Assembly: GCA_022432975.1 (NCBI GenBank)
Contig: CM039512.1
Span: 6,584,858-6,648,857 of the forward strand
From: Begonia masoniana
Taxonomy: Eukaryota > Streptophyta > Magnoliopsida > Cucurbitales > Begoniaceae
Length of the DNA stretch: 64,000 nucleotides
Direction: 5' to 3'
In this document: piece after piece, positions 23,509 through 40,494 of the stretch
Position numbering within the stretch: position 1 is the stretch's first letter
Layout of the letters: the number at the start of each line of letters is the position of its first letter
The notes under the pieces: generated by a model
Databases searched by the model: none
The model's input: only the letters and a program-made list of their open reading frames with translations
What the model was told of the DNA's origin: nothing
Made by a program: the position numbers and the translations under genes

Positions 23509-24501
23509 TTAAGGGTACTGGTCGAGTTTAAAATTCTTTTGACATACCGTGAATTCAAATTGGAATAATGAGAGATAGTGTAGTGTATGTTTTTAAGGTG
23601 AAAACTGGGTTGTACCTCCCATTGAATAAAATCTTAGAATTTTCAAGTTGCTGTTGATTTTTCCAATTAGGAAAAGTATGTTTAATTGATATTTAGTTCT
23701 TCATATATTAACTCTTCAATGGCAGTTGTTCGTGAATGAGTATCTCTCATTGTTTCCTCTGTCTCCGGCGTTCTCCTCTGTCTCCGGCGTTCTCCTCTGT
23801 CTCCGGCGTTCTCCTCTGTCTCCGGCGTTCTCCTCTGTCTCCGGCGTTCTCCTCTGTCTCCGGCGTTCTCCTCTGTCTCCGGCGTTCTCCTCTGTCTCCG
23901 GCGTTCTCCTCTGTCTCCGGCGTTCTCCTCTGTCTCCGGCGTTCTCCTCTGTCTCCGGCGTTCTCCTCTGTCTCCGGCGTTCTCCTCTGTCTCCGGCGTT
24001 CTCCTCTGTCTCCGGCGTTCTCCTCTGTCTCCGGCGTTCTCCTCTGTCTCCGGCGTTCTCCTCTGTCTCCGGCGTTCTCCTCTGTCTCCGGCGTTCTCCT
24101 CTGTCTCCGGCGTTCTCCTCTGTCTCCGGCGTTCTCCTCTGTCTCCGGCGTTCTCCTCTGTCTCCGGCGTTCTCCTCTGTCTCCGGCGTTCTCCTCTGTC
24201 TCCGGCGTTCTCCTCTGTCTCCGGCGTTCTCCTCTGTCTCCGGCGTTCTCCTCTGTCTTAAGGTTACTGGTCGAGTTCAAAATTCTTTTGACCTACCGTG
24301 AATTCAAATTGGAATAATGAGAGATAGTGTAGTGTATGTTTTTAAGGTGAAAACTGGGTTGTACCTCCCATTGAATAAAATCTTAGAATTTTCAAGTTTG
24401 CTGTTGATTTTTCCATTAGGAAAAGTAGTTTAATTGATATTTAGTTCTTCATATATTAACTCTTCAATGGCAGTAGTTCGTGAATGAGTATCTCTCATTG
24501 T
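23509..24501. repeat. 245-bp direct repeats flanking the 19-bp minisatellite
   Basis: 23509-23753 and 24256-24501 are direct copies (shared: actggtcgagtt, accgtgaattcaaattgg, gagatagtgtagtgtatgtt, atgagtatctctcattgttt) with few differences. The minisatellite lies exactly between them, joined to the left copy at its end (cattgtttcctctgtctcc) and to the right copy at its start (ctctgtcttaaggttactgg). Confidence 0.9.
23754..24258. repeat. 19-bp minisatellite, about 26-27 copies
   Basis: Perfect or near-perfect tandem units of gttctcctctgtctccggc over about 505 bp. Because 19 is not a multiple of three, all six frames are open and give repeated SPAFSSVSGVLLCLRR-type or RGERRRQRRTPETEEN-type peptides. 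These are by-products of the repeat and not genes. The unit is a motif of the MULE terminal repeat. Confidence 0.97.
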
Positions 24502-25044
24502 TTGTTTTTGTCATGAAAGAGCTGCTATGCGCACATCAGGATGAGGTAAATACAATGAAATTGTGTGAATTATTTACTTTACTTTAAGTTCGAACACACT
24601 TACATTATTCATTTTCTCATAGCGAGGCACAAGAGGATGTGATTTTCACATGGTACCCTATTATATAAGTCTCTACGGATTGCCACAACAGTTGTAGTTG
24701 CTCTTTTTGTATGCTACAAAATGTATGTAAAATGCAAAATGTAAAATGTGGATTGTCAAACTATCTTCTGTGTGAAACAAAAAAGCCAAGTTATGGAATT
24801 TGTTGTTGTAGTTGTAATGATAACTGGTGTGACCCCCAACTACTACTTTCAACTTTGAGAATCACCAATGAACGCACTTGAAAGTTCAGAGAAAAACTAA
24901 CTTTTTGATCAGCAGGTTGTTGTTCTTAAAAACTTCGTTCTTCAATTTATACTCTTGCTGAATTCTGTCACCAAGTGGTCGACCTGTCTAACAATTGGTC
25001 GACACCTTGTTACCGTTGGATTTATCGCTCGATTCTAACAAACG

Positions 25045-25560
25045 CTCGATTATTCTGTCTCCATTTCTTAACAAGTTTGGTCGACACTTTCATTTATCGG
25101 TCGCACTTTGTTATCGTTGGATTTAACTGATTTAGCTGTTTGAAATATGTTTCAGTTGAAATCTAAAACTATGGTCGACACATCATACTTCGTTGTATTC
25201 AAGTGTCGACACCTTTAAAATCTGGTCGACACATGATTTAGTCTATTTGCACCAGGGTCGACGCTCGATTCTTCTGTCTCCATTTCTTAACAAGTTTGGT
25301 CGACACTTTCATTTATCGGTCGACACTTTGTTACCGTTGGATTTAGCTGATTTTGCTGTTGAAATATGTTTCAGTTGAAATCTAAAACTGTGGTCGACAC
25401 ATCATACCTCGTTGTATTCAAGTGTCGACCCCTGTAAAATCTGGTCGACACATGATTTAGTCTGTTTGCACCAGGGTCGACGCTCGATGCTTCTGTCTCC
25501 ATTTCTTCACAAGTTTGGTCGACACTTTCATTTATCGGTCGACACTTGTTTTGCTTCTAA
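25045..25560. repeat. 219-bp tandem repeat rich in GTCGAC
   Basis: Units start at ctcgat on 25045, 25264 and 25483, a constant 219-bp spacing; the third is truncated. Each unit contains five or six TGGTCGACAC/GTCGACAC motifs spaced irregularly. Similar GTCGAC words continue upstream (about 24975-25040) and reappear at 27232-27335 next to the second MULE ORF. No ORF is convincing here. Confidence 0.9.
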
Positions 25561-25803
25561 ACTTTCAATTTTGTCTCCCCCTTTGACAGATATTTCAAGG
25601 TCAAATATTATAACACGCAATAAAATTCCATAGGTCATTCAACACAAATAAGATAGTATATTTCCAAAATTTCAGAAGTGAGTCCAACAAAACATAGATA
25701 AATATCAGCTATATACCAATATCCTGCTATTACAAACACTAAACTCATATTTCAACAAATTAGGATATGAGCAAGCTAAGAATATCACGCAAACAAAAAA
25801 TTA

Positions 25804-27080
25804 TCAATATGATGGGGAGTAGCATGGATCGTCGAAAGGATCGGTTGGAGGATCAACTGGAGGATCAACTGGAGGATCAACTGGAGGATTGACTGGAGAA
25901 TCAACTAACCCGTCCCAATAATCTTGAGGATAATGAAGATGTTGGTGAACCTCACGGATATCGTCACGTAGATATTGTGTCTTCTCTTCCAACTGATCAA
26001 AGCGATCGAGAATCACGTTCTGAAATGAGTCAAAAGCAGTCCCGATGCTAGCTATATTTGCCTCCAACATATTCAACCTTTCTTCAGTGTTAGATCTAGA
26101 TGCATTGAAGGAGGAGGGTTCCGGAGTGTGTTCAGGCTCGTGGCCTCCTTCATCAACTTCCATGTTGGATGGTCCAGCTCCAACTTGGTCTCCTTTAAAG
26201 ATCCAATTACCTTCAGCATTGAGACCAAACCCCATCCGAGTTAAAGTGGATGTGGTGTATGTGTCGGTCTTCTTTAGAGGTAATGGGATTTCGGTCCTTG
26301 GAATTTGTACACCATTCTCCTTAAAGATTTTCAATAAAAGAAGATTATAAGGTAGAGACTTTGCTGCGTTACTGAAGACTTGCATCATGCGTTTCAAAAT
26401 CATATATCCCACATTGAATGATTCTTGTCGAAAGATCTTATATAAAACATAGAGATCCATACCACTATGTAGTCTCTATGTCCATCTCTAGGTAGTAGAT
26501 TGTACGTGATCATATGGTGGATGAGCCTTGCACGTACATTTAAGTCCTTTGACTTAGGCTTCAATGGAAGGGAACGATTTGGATCCTTAACTATCATTCT
26601 TATAAAATTATTCCCTTCACTGGTCCCCATAAATTCAAGGTCCCTAGAGGCCTCATAATACATTTCAGCTGGATTGTTAAATTCACAATGTAAAATTGAA
26701 TTTAATGACTGCGAGGATATCTCAATGCGTTTTCCATACACATAACTAATTATTTTAAGAGGCCTTGGAGAATGTTCTAAATTGGCATAAAACATTCTCA
26801 CTGGTCTTTCATAGTATGGGCCATCACAGGTAAACAGATCAATTAACCCCAAATTTCTGAAAGGCAGGACCAAATCTAAACTACTTAACTCAGCGAATTC
26901 CACTTTTCTACTCAGAATCAGAGGCTTGAATTGAAAGTCGTCCTCATACCTTTTCATCGACTCAGCACTCTTGAATAATGGAGATGGCCAAGTCGTTGGT
27001 TCTTCAACTTCATTCGCTGGAGTAGGGTTCTTTGATCTCCTCTTGCGAACGAAGAGCTTGCTGCGGGAGGTTGATGCCAT
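25804..27080 (-). pseudogene. 'Putative plant transposon protein' ORF inside the MULE, one frameshift
   Basis: About 425 aa if the frame is joined. The start is MASTSRSKLFVRKRRSKNP. The body contains NLGLIDLFTCDGPYYERPVR, RMFYANLEHSPRP and SKDLNVRARLIHHMITYNLL followed by PRDGHRDY. This is the pattern I associate with the plant-specific 'putative plant transposon protein' domain, whose function is unknown. At about 26463 the frame shifts by one nucleotide (DYIVVW versus VMDLYVLYKIFRQESF). The C-terminal half has a predicted coiled-coil-like stretch (RLNMLEANIASIGTAF...FDQLEEKTQYLRDDI) and a repeated PPVD tail. It lies on the same strand as the transposase, nearer the left TIR, which suggests co-mobilisation. 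Similar proteins are usually called transposon-related or hypothetical. Confidence 0.65.
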
Positions 27081-27231
27081 TTGAAGTTTAGAATGAAGAG
27101 TAGAATTCCACTTATCGGATGAAAGCCGACGAAGATTTGGAAAGAGGCAGAAAATCGCCGAAGAAAATTTAGAGAGAAATCGCGTGATTAGGGTTTCGGG
27201 CAACACTATGTTTATATAAATGCCTTTTTAG

Positions 27232-27335
27232 GTGTCGACCGATGATAGTAGGGGTCGACACTTCATCATAAAAGAGATTGATTCTCTCGACTACAAAATG
27301 AAAAGTGTCGACCAATTATTGTATAGGTCGACACT
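27232..27335. promoter_or_regulatory. GTCGAC motif cluster upstream of the second MULE ORF
   Basis: Four gtcgac-containing words (ggtgtcgaccg, ggggtcgacacttcat, aagtgtcgacc, aggtcgacacttcat) lie within about 100 bp immediately upstream of the ORF starting at 27080 on the minus strand. They match the words in the 219-bp repeat downstream of the same ORF. A regulatory role is inference only. Confidence 0.35.
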
Positions 27336-27857
27336 TCATACTTTCCTGAACAAAAACCTACTTTCATGATTTCTAATCCTGATCGGACCTAACCGTACTC
27401 ATTCACAACCTCATTGACACATAATTTGTGATGAAAAAATTGAAGAATGTGATCCAAGTTAATTAATAATTGCTCCAAGAAACAACAATACATAAATTTC
27501 ACAGTGTCCAACTAACAGTACATTCTACAATATTAATAATTGCTCCAAAAAACAACAATACATAAATTTCTACATGCAGAACCACTAGCAAGACTTGCGG
27601 GCCTGCTGGAGCATTCCTGGACAGTGGGAGTGTTCCCTCGCTTGGATTTCTTGAGCTCTGCCTCTCTGCCTTTTTTTACTTGGCTTGGCTTGGATTTTTT
27701 CTAGTTCATACAATGGCTTTCTAGTTCACAAATTACAAGAAGCAACCATTGTCTTGCTTCTAAAAACATGGTACAAAATACAACATGTAACACAAAAAGA
27801 TCACTCATCACATGTTGTCGTTACCTAAAACCCATGAACAAATTATAATTGCTTTGG

Positions 27858-28265
27858 GAGCTTGTTCCTGCCGAGGAAGCCTGAAACGACAAGTATAGAA
27901 ATTATGAAAGACATTTACTGAGCATCAACAAACATATTATCATAGTAATCTTTACTTACTTGGGTTGCACTTGAGACTCCTTTGCACGTTCTTGAGTTAT
28001 GATTAGTCCCACCACATTTCCGACATGTCATAATCATTTTTTTCCTAGAAACTGATGTCTGGCCTTGAGAGCTTGTTCCTGCCGAGGAAGCCTGAAACGA
28101 CGAGTATAGAAATTATGAAAAACATTTACTGAGCATCAACAAACATAATCTTTACTTACTCGGGTTGCATTTGAGACTCCTTTGCACGTTCTTGAATTAT
28201 GATTCGTCCCACCACATTTCCCACATGTCATAATCATTTTTTTCCTAGAAACTGATGTCTGGCTT
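27858..28265. repeat. ~205-bp tandem duplication of the transposase zinc-knuckle exon
   Basis: Two copies, offset about 211 bp, share cttgttcctgccgaggaagc, cacgttcttgagttatgatt/cacgttcttgaattatgatt and cataatcatttttttcctag. The second copy lacks about 14 bp (atattatcatagta). On the minus strand each encodes the CX2CX4HX4C knuckle region, so the 3' end of the transposase gene is duplicated. Confidence 0.85.
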
Positions 28266-30887
28266 TGTGGTTCATCGATGTCTCTATTTCTCTTCTTCTT
28301 TGGTCTGCCAGGTTGTCGTTTCATTAAAGGTGGCAGTATGGTGGGCGTACTTCTAGAAGGCCACATATCAGCACCGTTAAGTGGTCTAATGAAATGAGAG
28401 TACAACTGGATATATGTCTCCCGATGGTAGTATGGGTTAATGTAGTCCTCGATATTCCTTCTCATGAATGAAAGACAAGGAATCGCGTGCACACAAGGTA
28501 TACCAGTCAGCTCCCACATGTAACAACTGCATCGCCGATTATGTAAGTCGACATCAAATTGTTGGAAATGATTAGTAACCTCAAATCTTTCCCCTCCAGC
28601 AGGCGTTTGAAACCAGTGTCTTGCAGCATTCTTTAATTTCTCAACTTTCTTGCGAACTTCAGGACATAGGACGTCATTATATTTTTCCATTGTGATGGGT
28701 TAATGGTAGTCCTCGATATTCCTTCTCATGAATGAAAGACAAGGAATCGCGTGTCACATAAGGTAAGGACCAGTTCAGCTCCCACATGTAACAACTGCAT
28801 CGCCGATTATGTAAGCTCCGACATCAAATTGTTGGAAATGAGTAGTACCTCAAATCTTTCCCCTCCAGCAGTCGTTTGAAATCAGTGTTGTTGCAGCATG
28901 CCGTTAATTTCTCAACTTTCTTGCGAACTTCAGGACATAGGACGTCATTATATTTTTCCATTGTGCTATGCCTTTTCGCAATTCTAGCCATCATAATCCT
29001 CCTAATTCGAGCATCGTCAAGATTGGCTTATCTCTTGCTGGGAGTATTAATGAGTTGAATGACTCGTTGAGGTTGTTCAAAGTGAGCTCGCACTTTGATT
29101 ATTGACTGAATGCATGTCGGGACCAGAACTTCAGAGGAATCTCTAGCAATGCCATGTATGCCGCTCTATTCAAAGCAGCCAACTTGTCCATCTCCTGCTT
29201 AAAGGCAGCTCCTGTTGTAGCCAATGATGCATTCCACATTGCTTCTTTATAGACTTTTCCCCGAAACTCTTTTTTAAAATTTGCATACAGGTGTCGTACA
29301 CAATACCGAACTTCAGCTTCGGGTACCACATCCTCTAATGTTGGAACCAAACCCCACATTGCAAATTGATAAGTGATATGAAATTGCATTTGGAAACAAA
29401 AGTACATGAAAAAGAAGACTTACTTTTTGCTGGTCTGAAATAAAAGTCAATTCACGACCATAGAAATTGTTTAGGTCCCTCAGCAATAACCTCAAAAACC
29501 ATGTCCAAGACTCTTTGGTTTCACCCTCTACAACAGCAATGGAAATGGGAAATATTCCACCATCCCTATCAACTCCAACTGCCGTCAAAAGTTGTCTGTG
29601 ACATTGTCCTTTTAAATGACAACCGTCCAAACTAATGACGGGTCGACAACAAGTTAGAAATCTTGTCTTACATGCATTCAAACACATATACAGTCTCTTG
29701 AAAATTTTATTCTCCTCGCTATCTGTTGGATCCACACTGACGATGCATGTGCTCCCGGGATTCGACCTATTAATTTCTTCTGCATATGACCACAATTTTT
29801 TATGTTGCTCGTCTGAACTTCCATCTACCATTATTCGAGCTTTCCTCCTCGCCTTATATGCTACAGTCTTTGAGATGTTCACGTTGTAGTCTTCTCTGAC
29901 TGTTTCAATAATAGATGCAATATTCCACTGTGGGTTACTTCTAAACATACGCAGGTACTCAGTTGCCACCCACTTGGATGATGCATGACGACTCTCCATC
30001 ATGCGTGTGCATGAGTGCGAGGCTTTCAATGTTTTAATCATGTATGTGTCCTCGGCCCGCATCTTTGATGCATATAGTCTCCATGGACATCCAGTTTTGC
30101 ATACTGCTTGTAGTTTGCATTTTTCACTTTTCTCGAACCTGATATCATATCCATTCTCCATTGCAAACTTTTTTACTGCATCTTTTATGCAATGTATCGA
30201 ATTAAAAGTCTTTCCTAACTGAAGCTCATTGGGAGTATTGATTCTTGATGCTCGAACACTGCTCTGTCTCATATCATCATCTAATTCTGTTATTGAGTTT
30301 AATTCATCCTCATCCATACGCTGCGAAACAGAATCTATGGCAATTTCATTATCACTCGCCATTGAATCAACATTTTTGCCCTCTTCATCCCCATCAGAAC
30401 TTAATACATCCACATTCCCACTACGTTCATCCCAATTAGCAGCTAACTCATCATCATCATCATCATCCAACTTATCAGCACTTACCTCATCTCCATTCTC
30501 ACTACATTCATCCCCATCAGCATCAATTAATTCATCCCCACTATCACTTAAATAACATATTGTACAATTGTCTTCATCCTCCATATAAATCCTAACGTAT
30601 CGCTTTTCATCGAGTCTGCTAACCATCTTCATCACATCCTTGTCAGTTTTCAAGCGCCTCAATCCCTTCTGCAAACTCAATTTAGGAATCACATAAGAAA
30701 GAGTCTTCCATGCAGTGACTCCAAACTCCGCTAGCATGTCAATAATCACCAAAATGGACATTCGATCTCCCTCGCACTTGGGAACAATTTCCTGTTTTCC
30801 ACAGCTGTACATTAACCTCTTCTTATGTACGAATTTTCCTCCAAAATTTATCTCTATACTAAATTCATCCATATCTTTTACATGCAT
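28136..30887 (-). pseudogene. MuDR/MURA-type MULE transposase, degenerate
   Basis: Order of domains: an N-terminal PB1-like part (MDEFSIEINFGGKFVHKKRL), an acidic stretch (DADGDECSENGDEVSADKLD), then the MuDR DNA-binding part (FAMENGYDIRFEKSEKCKLQ, CPWRLYASKM). The DDE core has the first Asp in VISLDGCHLKG, the second in LTFISDQQK, and the catalytic Glu in NNLNESFNSL (near 29055). Then come the SWIM finger CSCYMWELTGIPCVHA, a basic GRPKKKRNR stretch and the zinc knuckle CGKCGGTNHNSRTC. Defects seen: an intron after SDQQK has a donor (gtaagt) but no AG before GLVPTLEDV; an in-frame TAA at about 29099; a 1-nt shift near 29010; and tandem duplication of coding segments. The TIRs probably supply its promoter. 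Confidence 0.93.
28432..28965. repeat. ~265-bp tandem duplication inside the transposase (SWIM region)
   Basis: 28432-28690 and 28697-28965 are duplicates (shared tagtcctcgatattccttct, ctcccacatgtaacaactgc, acttcaggacataggacgtc). The copy nearer the transposase 5' end has several small indels that destroy its frame. The other copy is open and encodes the C-terminal part from MEKYNDVLCPEVRKK. Confidence 0.88.
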
Positions 30888-31054
30888 TATAAAAAACATA
30901 TAACAAGTCAACAAAACCGAGCAGAGAGTTCAATATCAACAGGAAGCAATATCAACAATTCCTCAATTCTGGAAGAAAAATAAAACAAAACAGAGCTCTG
31001 AATAAAAAACAATTGCTCGATTCTGGAAGAAAAACAAAACAGAGAGTTCACTCG

Positions 31055-31568
31055 CCACAACTAGACAAAAACCCCGTAATAAACTAAACTTCTCAACAAC
31101 CAAAGCGATTCTAGAAAGCCAGATTTTCCTTCTTAGAAATCAAAGAAACAAAAAATCAGAAGTCGAGCGAAAGCCTGTGCGAGAGCGAATCAGAAAAAGC
31201 CGTACCTACCAGTAGAAGCGAGCGCAAATCAGAAGTCGATCTGAGAGCGAGAGCTGTGCGATGCGAGCAAGCCGAGCGACTGTGCGATGCCGGAGACAGA
31301 GGAGAACACCGGAGACAGAGGAGAACGCGAAGAACGAAAATTAGGGATTTTTACTTCAGACAATTTTAAACTTTTTTACTGAGTGATTTCAGGATGAAAG
31401 GAGGGTATTATCGAGTTTTAGCATCGCAAGTGCAGATCACGTGTCAATTTTAATGGACTTTTTAAATGACAAACGTTTTATACGTTAGGGTTTGATTGGG
31501 TAAAAAATAAACGTTAGGGGCCAAATGGCCACTGACTCATACGTTGGGGTCTAAATGATATTTTTCCC
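31055..31568 (-). repeat. MULE right terminal inverted repeat
   Basis: Complement of the left TIR, ending tatttttccc. It contains two ccggagacagaggagaac units (the same 19-bp motif amplified in the left part) and the complement of ctactggtaggtacg. The transposase starts about 170 bp inside it, reading away from this end, so this TIR is the likely transposase promoter. Confidence 0.9.
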
Positions 31569-31577
31569 TATAAAGTT

Positions 31578-37816
<6,239 letters not shown>

Positions 37817-39845
37817 CGACTTCAACGGAAAAGCTTCTCTCCCTCTCTTCGCGCGACATTCTCCCTCCCGCGACGATTCTCTTCTCCGACGACAAGAACT
37901 CCTCCGACGACTCGATTTCTTCCACGTTTTCTCCTTCAATCCCGACCCTAGGTAAGAATCTACTATTTTGGAACGTTAGATTTCGGTTTTCACAGAGTTA
38001 TACGATTAAGGTTCGTTAGGGTTTTCGTTCAAAACGCGAAATAGAGTTTAAAAATCGATGGGTTACCATATTTATGGCTCTAAGGGGGCGTATTTATGGT
38101 TATTGATTGAAGTTGTTGGAATTAAATGAAAGTTATTGAGGTTTTGGTGGTTGGAGAAACTAAAAACCCTGTTGATGGGGGTTAGGAAATTCACGAGCGC
38201 GAATTGCTCGATGAAATGCCTCAATGAAATATTTTAGAGTTTTAGGGAATTTTCTTTAGTTAGGAGTTAGTGATTTTAGGAGTTTGAAGATTTAGACTCG
38301 ATTTAATGTCGTATATTGTGAAATGTATAGGTGAACAAACGCTCGTGGACGGAGCTCGGTGTGCAACGACGCGAGGTAAGTCTCTGTGACTTGTTTGGCC
38401 GTCATGGCCTACACCATAAGAATTGTGTCGATCGAGGAAATTGGAGATGTTTGTGTGTTTTGGGTAATTAGAACGGGTAGTTAGTTTTAGTTTTGATTAG
38501 GTTGTTAATTGTGAAGTTTGTTGTTTGTATGTTTCTGCTCGTTTCTATTTCGCTTATAGCACGATATTTGATCACGCATCATTGTTTCCAAAAAGGCATG
38601 AAAAATGAATTTCTATGCACGTTGTTTTTACAAAACGAACGAAAAGGTAATGAATGTAATGATGGTCACGTCGGTGGCGGTGGTTCAGACATGGCTGTTG
38701 GATGAAGCATGTCTTCCCCCCGATTAGATACGAGGGGCTATCCAATTGCCGGATGTGCCGCTCCTATCTAGTGAGAGAAAAGCCCCGGTGACGTATATGT
38801 GATGTAAAGAACGAAATGAAAATGATGCATGATTTAAAACAGCATACGCATAGCATTCACGTGCATTCAGTTAGATTTACTGAGCCTCTAGCTCACGTGT
38901 TTAATTCTATGGTGTAGGAGATTTTGAGACAGGTGAGGAAGACATCCCTCCGCCTGAAGCATGAACATGTTGAAGGAGGATGGCCCGTGGGAGTGCGCTG
39001 GCAGTCGGAGCGTGATTTTTGACCCGTGGGGACATAGGTAAACGTTTTGGGAATTGATAGATATAATATAAGAAATTTGTATAGTTAAATATTTTATGAC
39101 GTTTGGGTCTGGATAGATTATATATAGTGTTTTGGGAGATTGAAAGGATTTTGTAATGTTTTGGCTATTTTCAAACAGGGGGAAACGTTAAACTTTTAAA
39201 CGGAACCATGCAGTTTGTTTTTATGAAATTGGTTATGTTTTAATTGTGTTTTGAGTCGGTGGTTGGGTGATTGGTAAAGTGGAGATTGTATACTGAGAGT
39301 TGAATGGTTGTATTGTATGCAAAGTATTGAAAAATTGTTAAGTGTGTGGATTGTGTGCAGGTCACAACGTGAAGGGGGTAAGAAAGGTAGCCCCTGGATT
39401 TAAAAAATCCAGAGGCAGTGGTGAACGATCGCCTAAGGGAAGGGATCGTTCGCCAATGGGGGCCGTGCTCTCTGGAATTTCCAAAGAGCATGGCGATCGA
39501 TCGCCGCATATGGCGATCGATCGCCTCCCTCGTATGCGGCGCGTCAGGAGCGATCGCCACTGGGCGATCGATCGCCCGTTTGGGGCGATCGATCGCCCCC
39601 TGTTCTGTCTGCTTTGCTGGCCGAAAGTAGATAATAAATTTTAATTGTTTTCTTTTAATTTTAATTATTTAATTAATGGTTTTAAGTTTATTTCGGATGG
39701 TTTTCAAAGTAGTTTTCAAACGTCGTTAACAATTTTAATTCCGATTTTAAAAGTTTTATTTCCGCTCGAAGTCAGATTTAAAGTTTGTACGTATAAAATG
39801 AAAAATTTGTACGGAAAAATTAGGGTACGGGTAAGGGTCGTTACA
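37817..39845 (+). mobile_element. LTR (solo, 5' end missing), family with CCTAGGTA leader
   Basis: It reads in plus sense from a transcribed-leader-like stretch (ctccgacgac..., gaccctaggtaagaatcta) through acgcgaggtaagtctctgtg and acccgtggggacat to the terminus gggtaagggtcgttaca at 39845. Homologous blocks occur in inverted orientation at 43730-42550 (cctaggtacgaatc; acttacctcgtgtgc; ccccacgggtcat), so the two are inverted copies of one LTR family. Its left end is replaced by the poly-T run. GATCGATCGCC palindromes occur at 39425-39600. Confidence 0.65.
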
Positions 39846-40494
39846 CTATCTCCACCTAACAGACCACATTCACGTGCAAATATATGCACTCAAATCATCA
39901 AATCCGACTCTTATCCACGAATTCATCTCTAATCTACAAATCTGACTCTAAATATCAAATCCAACTCTAATTATCAAAATCCATTTTATCAACTTAAATT
40001 ACGCAACGGAAACTCATAAAATCATCAAAATGGGTAAACCCATCTATAAAACCATCAACAACATCTATATCTCCAAGTTAGTTGCTAATCATCTAAAAAT
40101 AAACTATCTATACATTTATCCATATCATTTTCACCTAATATTCCCAAAATATCTATACAATTGTCCCCACGGGTCAAAAATTGCTCCGACTGCACAACGC
40201 ACTCCCACGGGCATCTTTCTTCAGTCTATTCGTTCATCTAGTAAGGGAACGTCTTCTTCAAATTCACATACGCCATAGAGACGCCTATGAGATAAAACGC
40301 ATTAAGTTCTACATAAATGACAATGCATGAATGTGCATATGCAATTTTATGAATTCAGTCCATTCATTTCTTTTTCAGTCTGTGACAGTCTTTGGTTATC
40401 GGAGCATATCACTTGGCAGATGGATAGAGCACATCAAGCGTTAGATAGCCCACACCATTTGATGGAAGGAAAACCCGCTCACCATGGAACGCCA
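39846..40494. repeat. 649-bp spacer, copy 1 (part of an older LTR)
   Basis: Near-identical to 41100-41748 (offset 1254 bp). It contains ccccacgggtcaaaaattgc, cactcccacgggcatctttc and tagcccacaccatttgatgg, the inverted equivalents of motifs in the neighbouring LTR. It is therefore a piece of an older related LTR into which the others inserted. It ends with cgcca. Confidence 0.7.

Larger units (their letters stand above)
22958..31568. mobile_element. 8.6-kb Mutator-like element (MULE) with ~0.5-kb TIRs and 9-bp target duplication
   Basis: Long terminal inverted repeats (about 22958-23475 and 31055-31568) begin gggaaaagtatcatttagac at the left; the right end is their complement. A perfect 9-bp target duplication, tataaagtt, lies at 22949-22957 and 31569-31577. 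Inside, on the minus strand, are a MuDR-type transposase (degenerate) and a second ORF of the putative plant transposon protein type. Also inside are a 19-bp minisatellite, a 219-bp GTCGAC-rich repeat and several coding-region duplications. The transposase is broken at several points, so the copy is probably no longer autonomous. The TIRs match the MITE at 2752-3255. Confidence 0.95.

Noticed and set aside
23726..24317. Long repetitive ORFs in three frames (SPAFSSVSGVLLCLRR and RGERRRQRRTPETEEN types)
   Set aside because: They are forced by a 19-bp tandem repeat lacking stops in any frame; no start context or domain supports translation.
30229..30555. Ser-rich plus-strand ORF inside the MULE
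   Set aside because: Antisense shadow of the acidic Asp/Glu stretch of the transposase.
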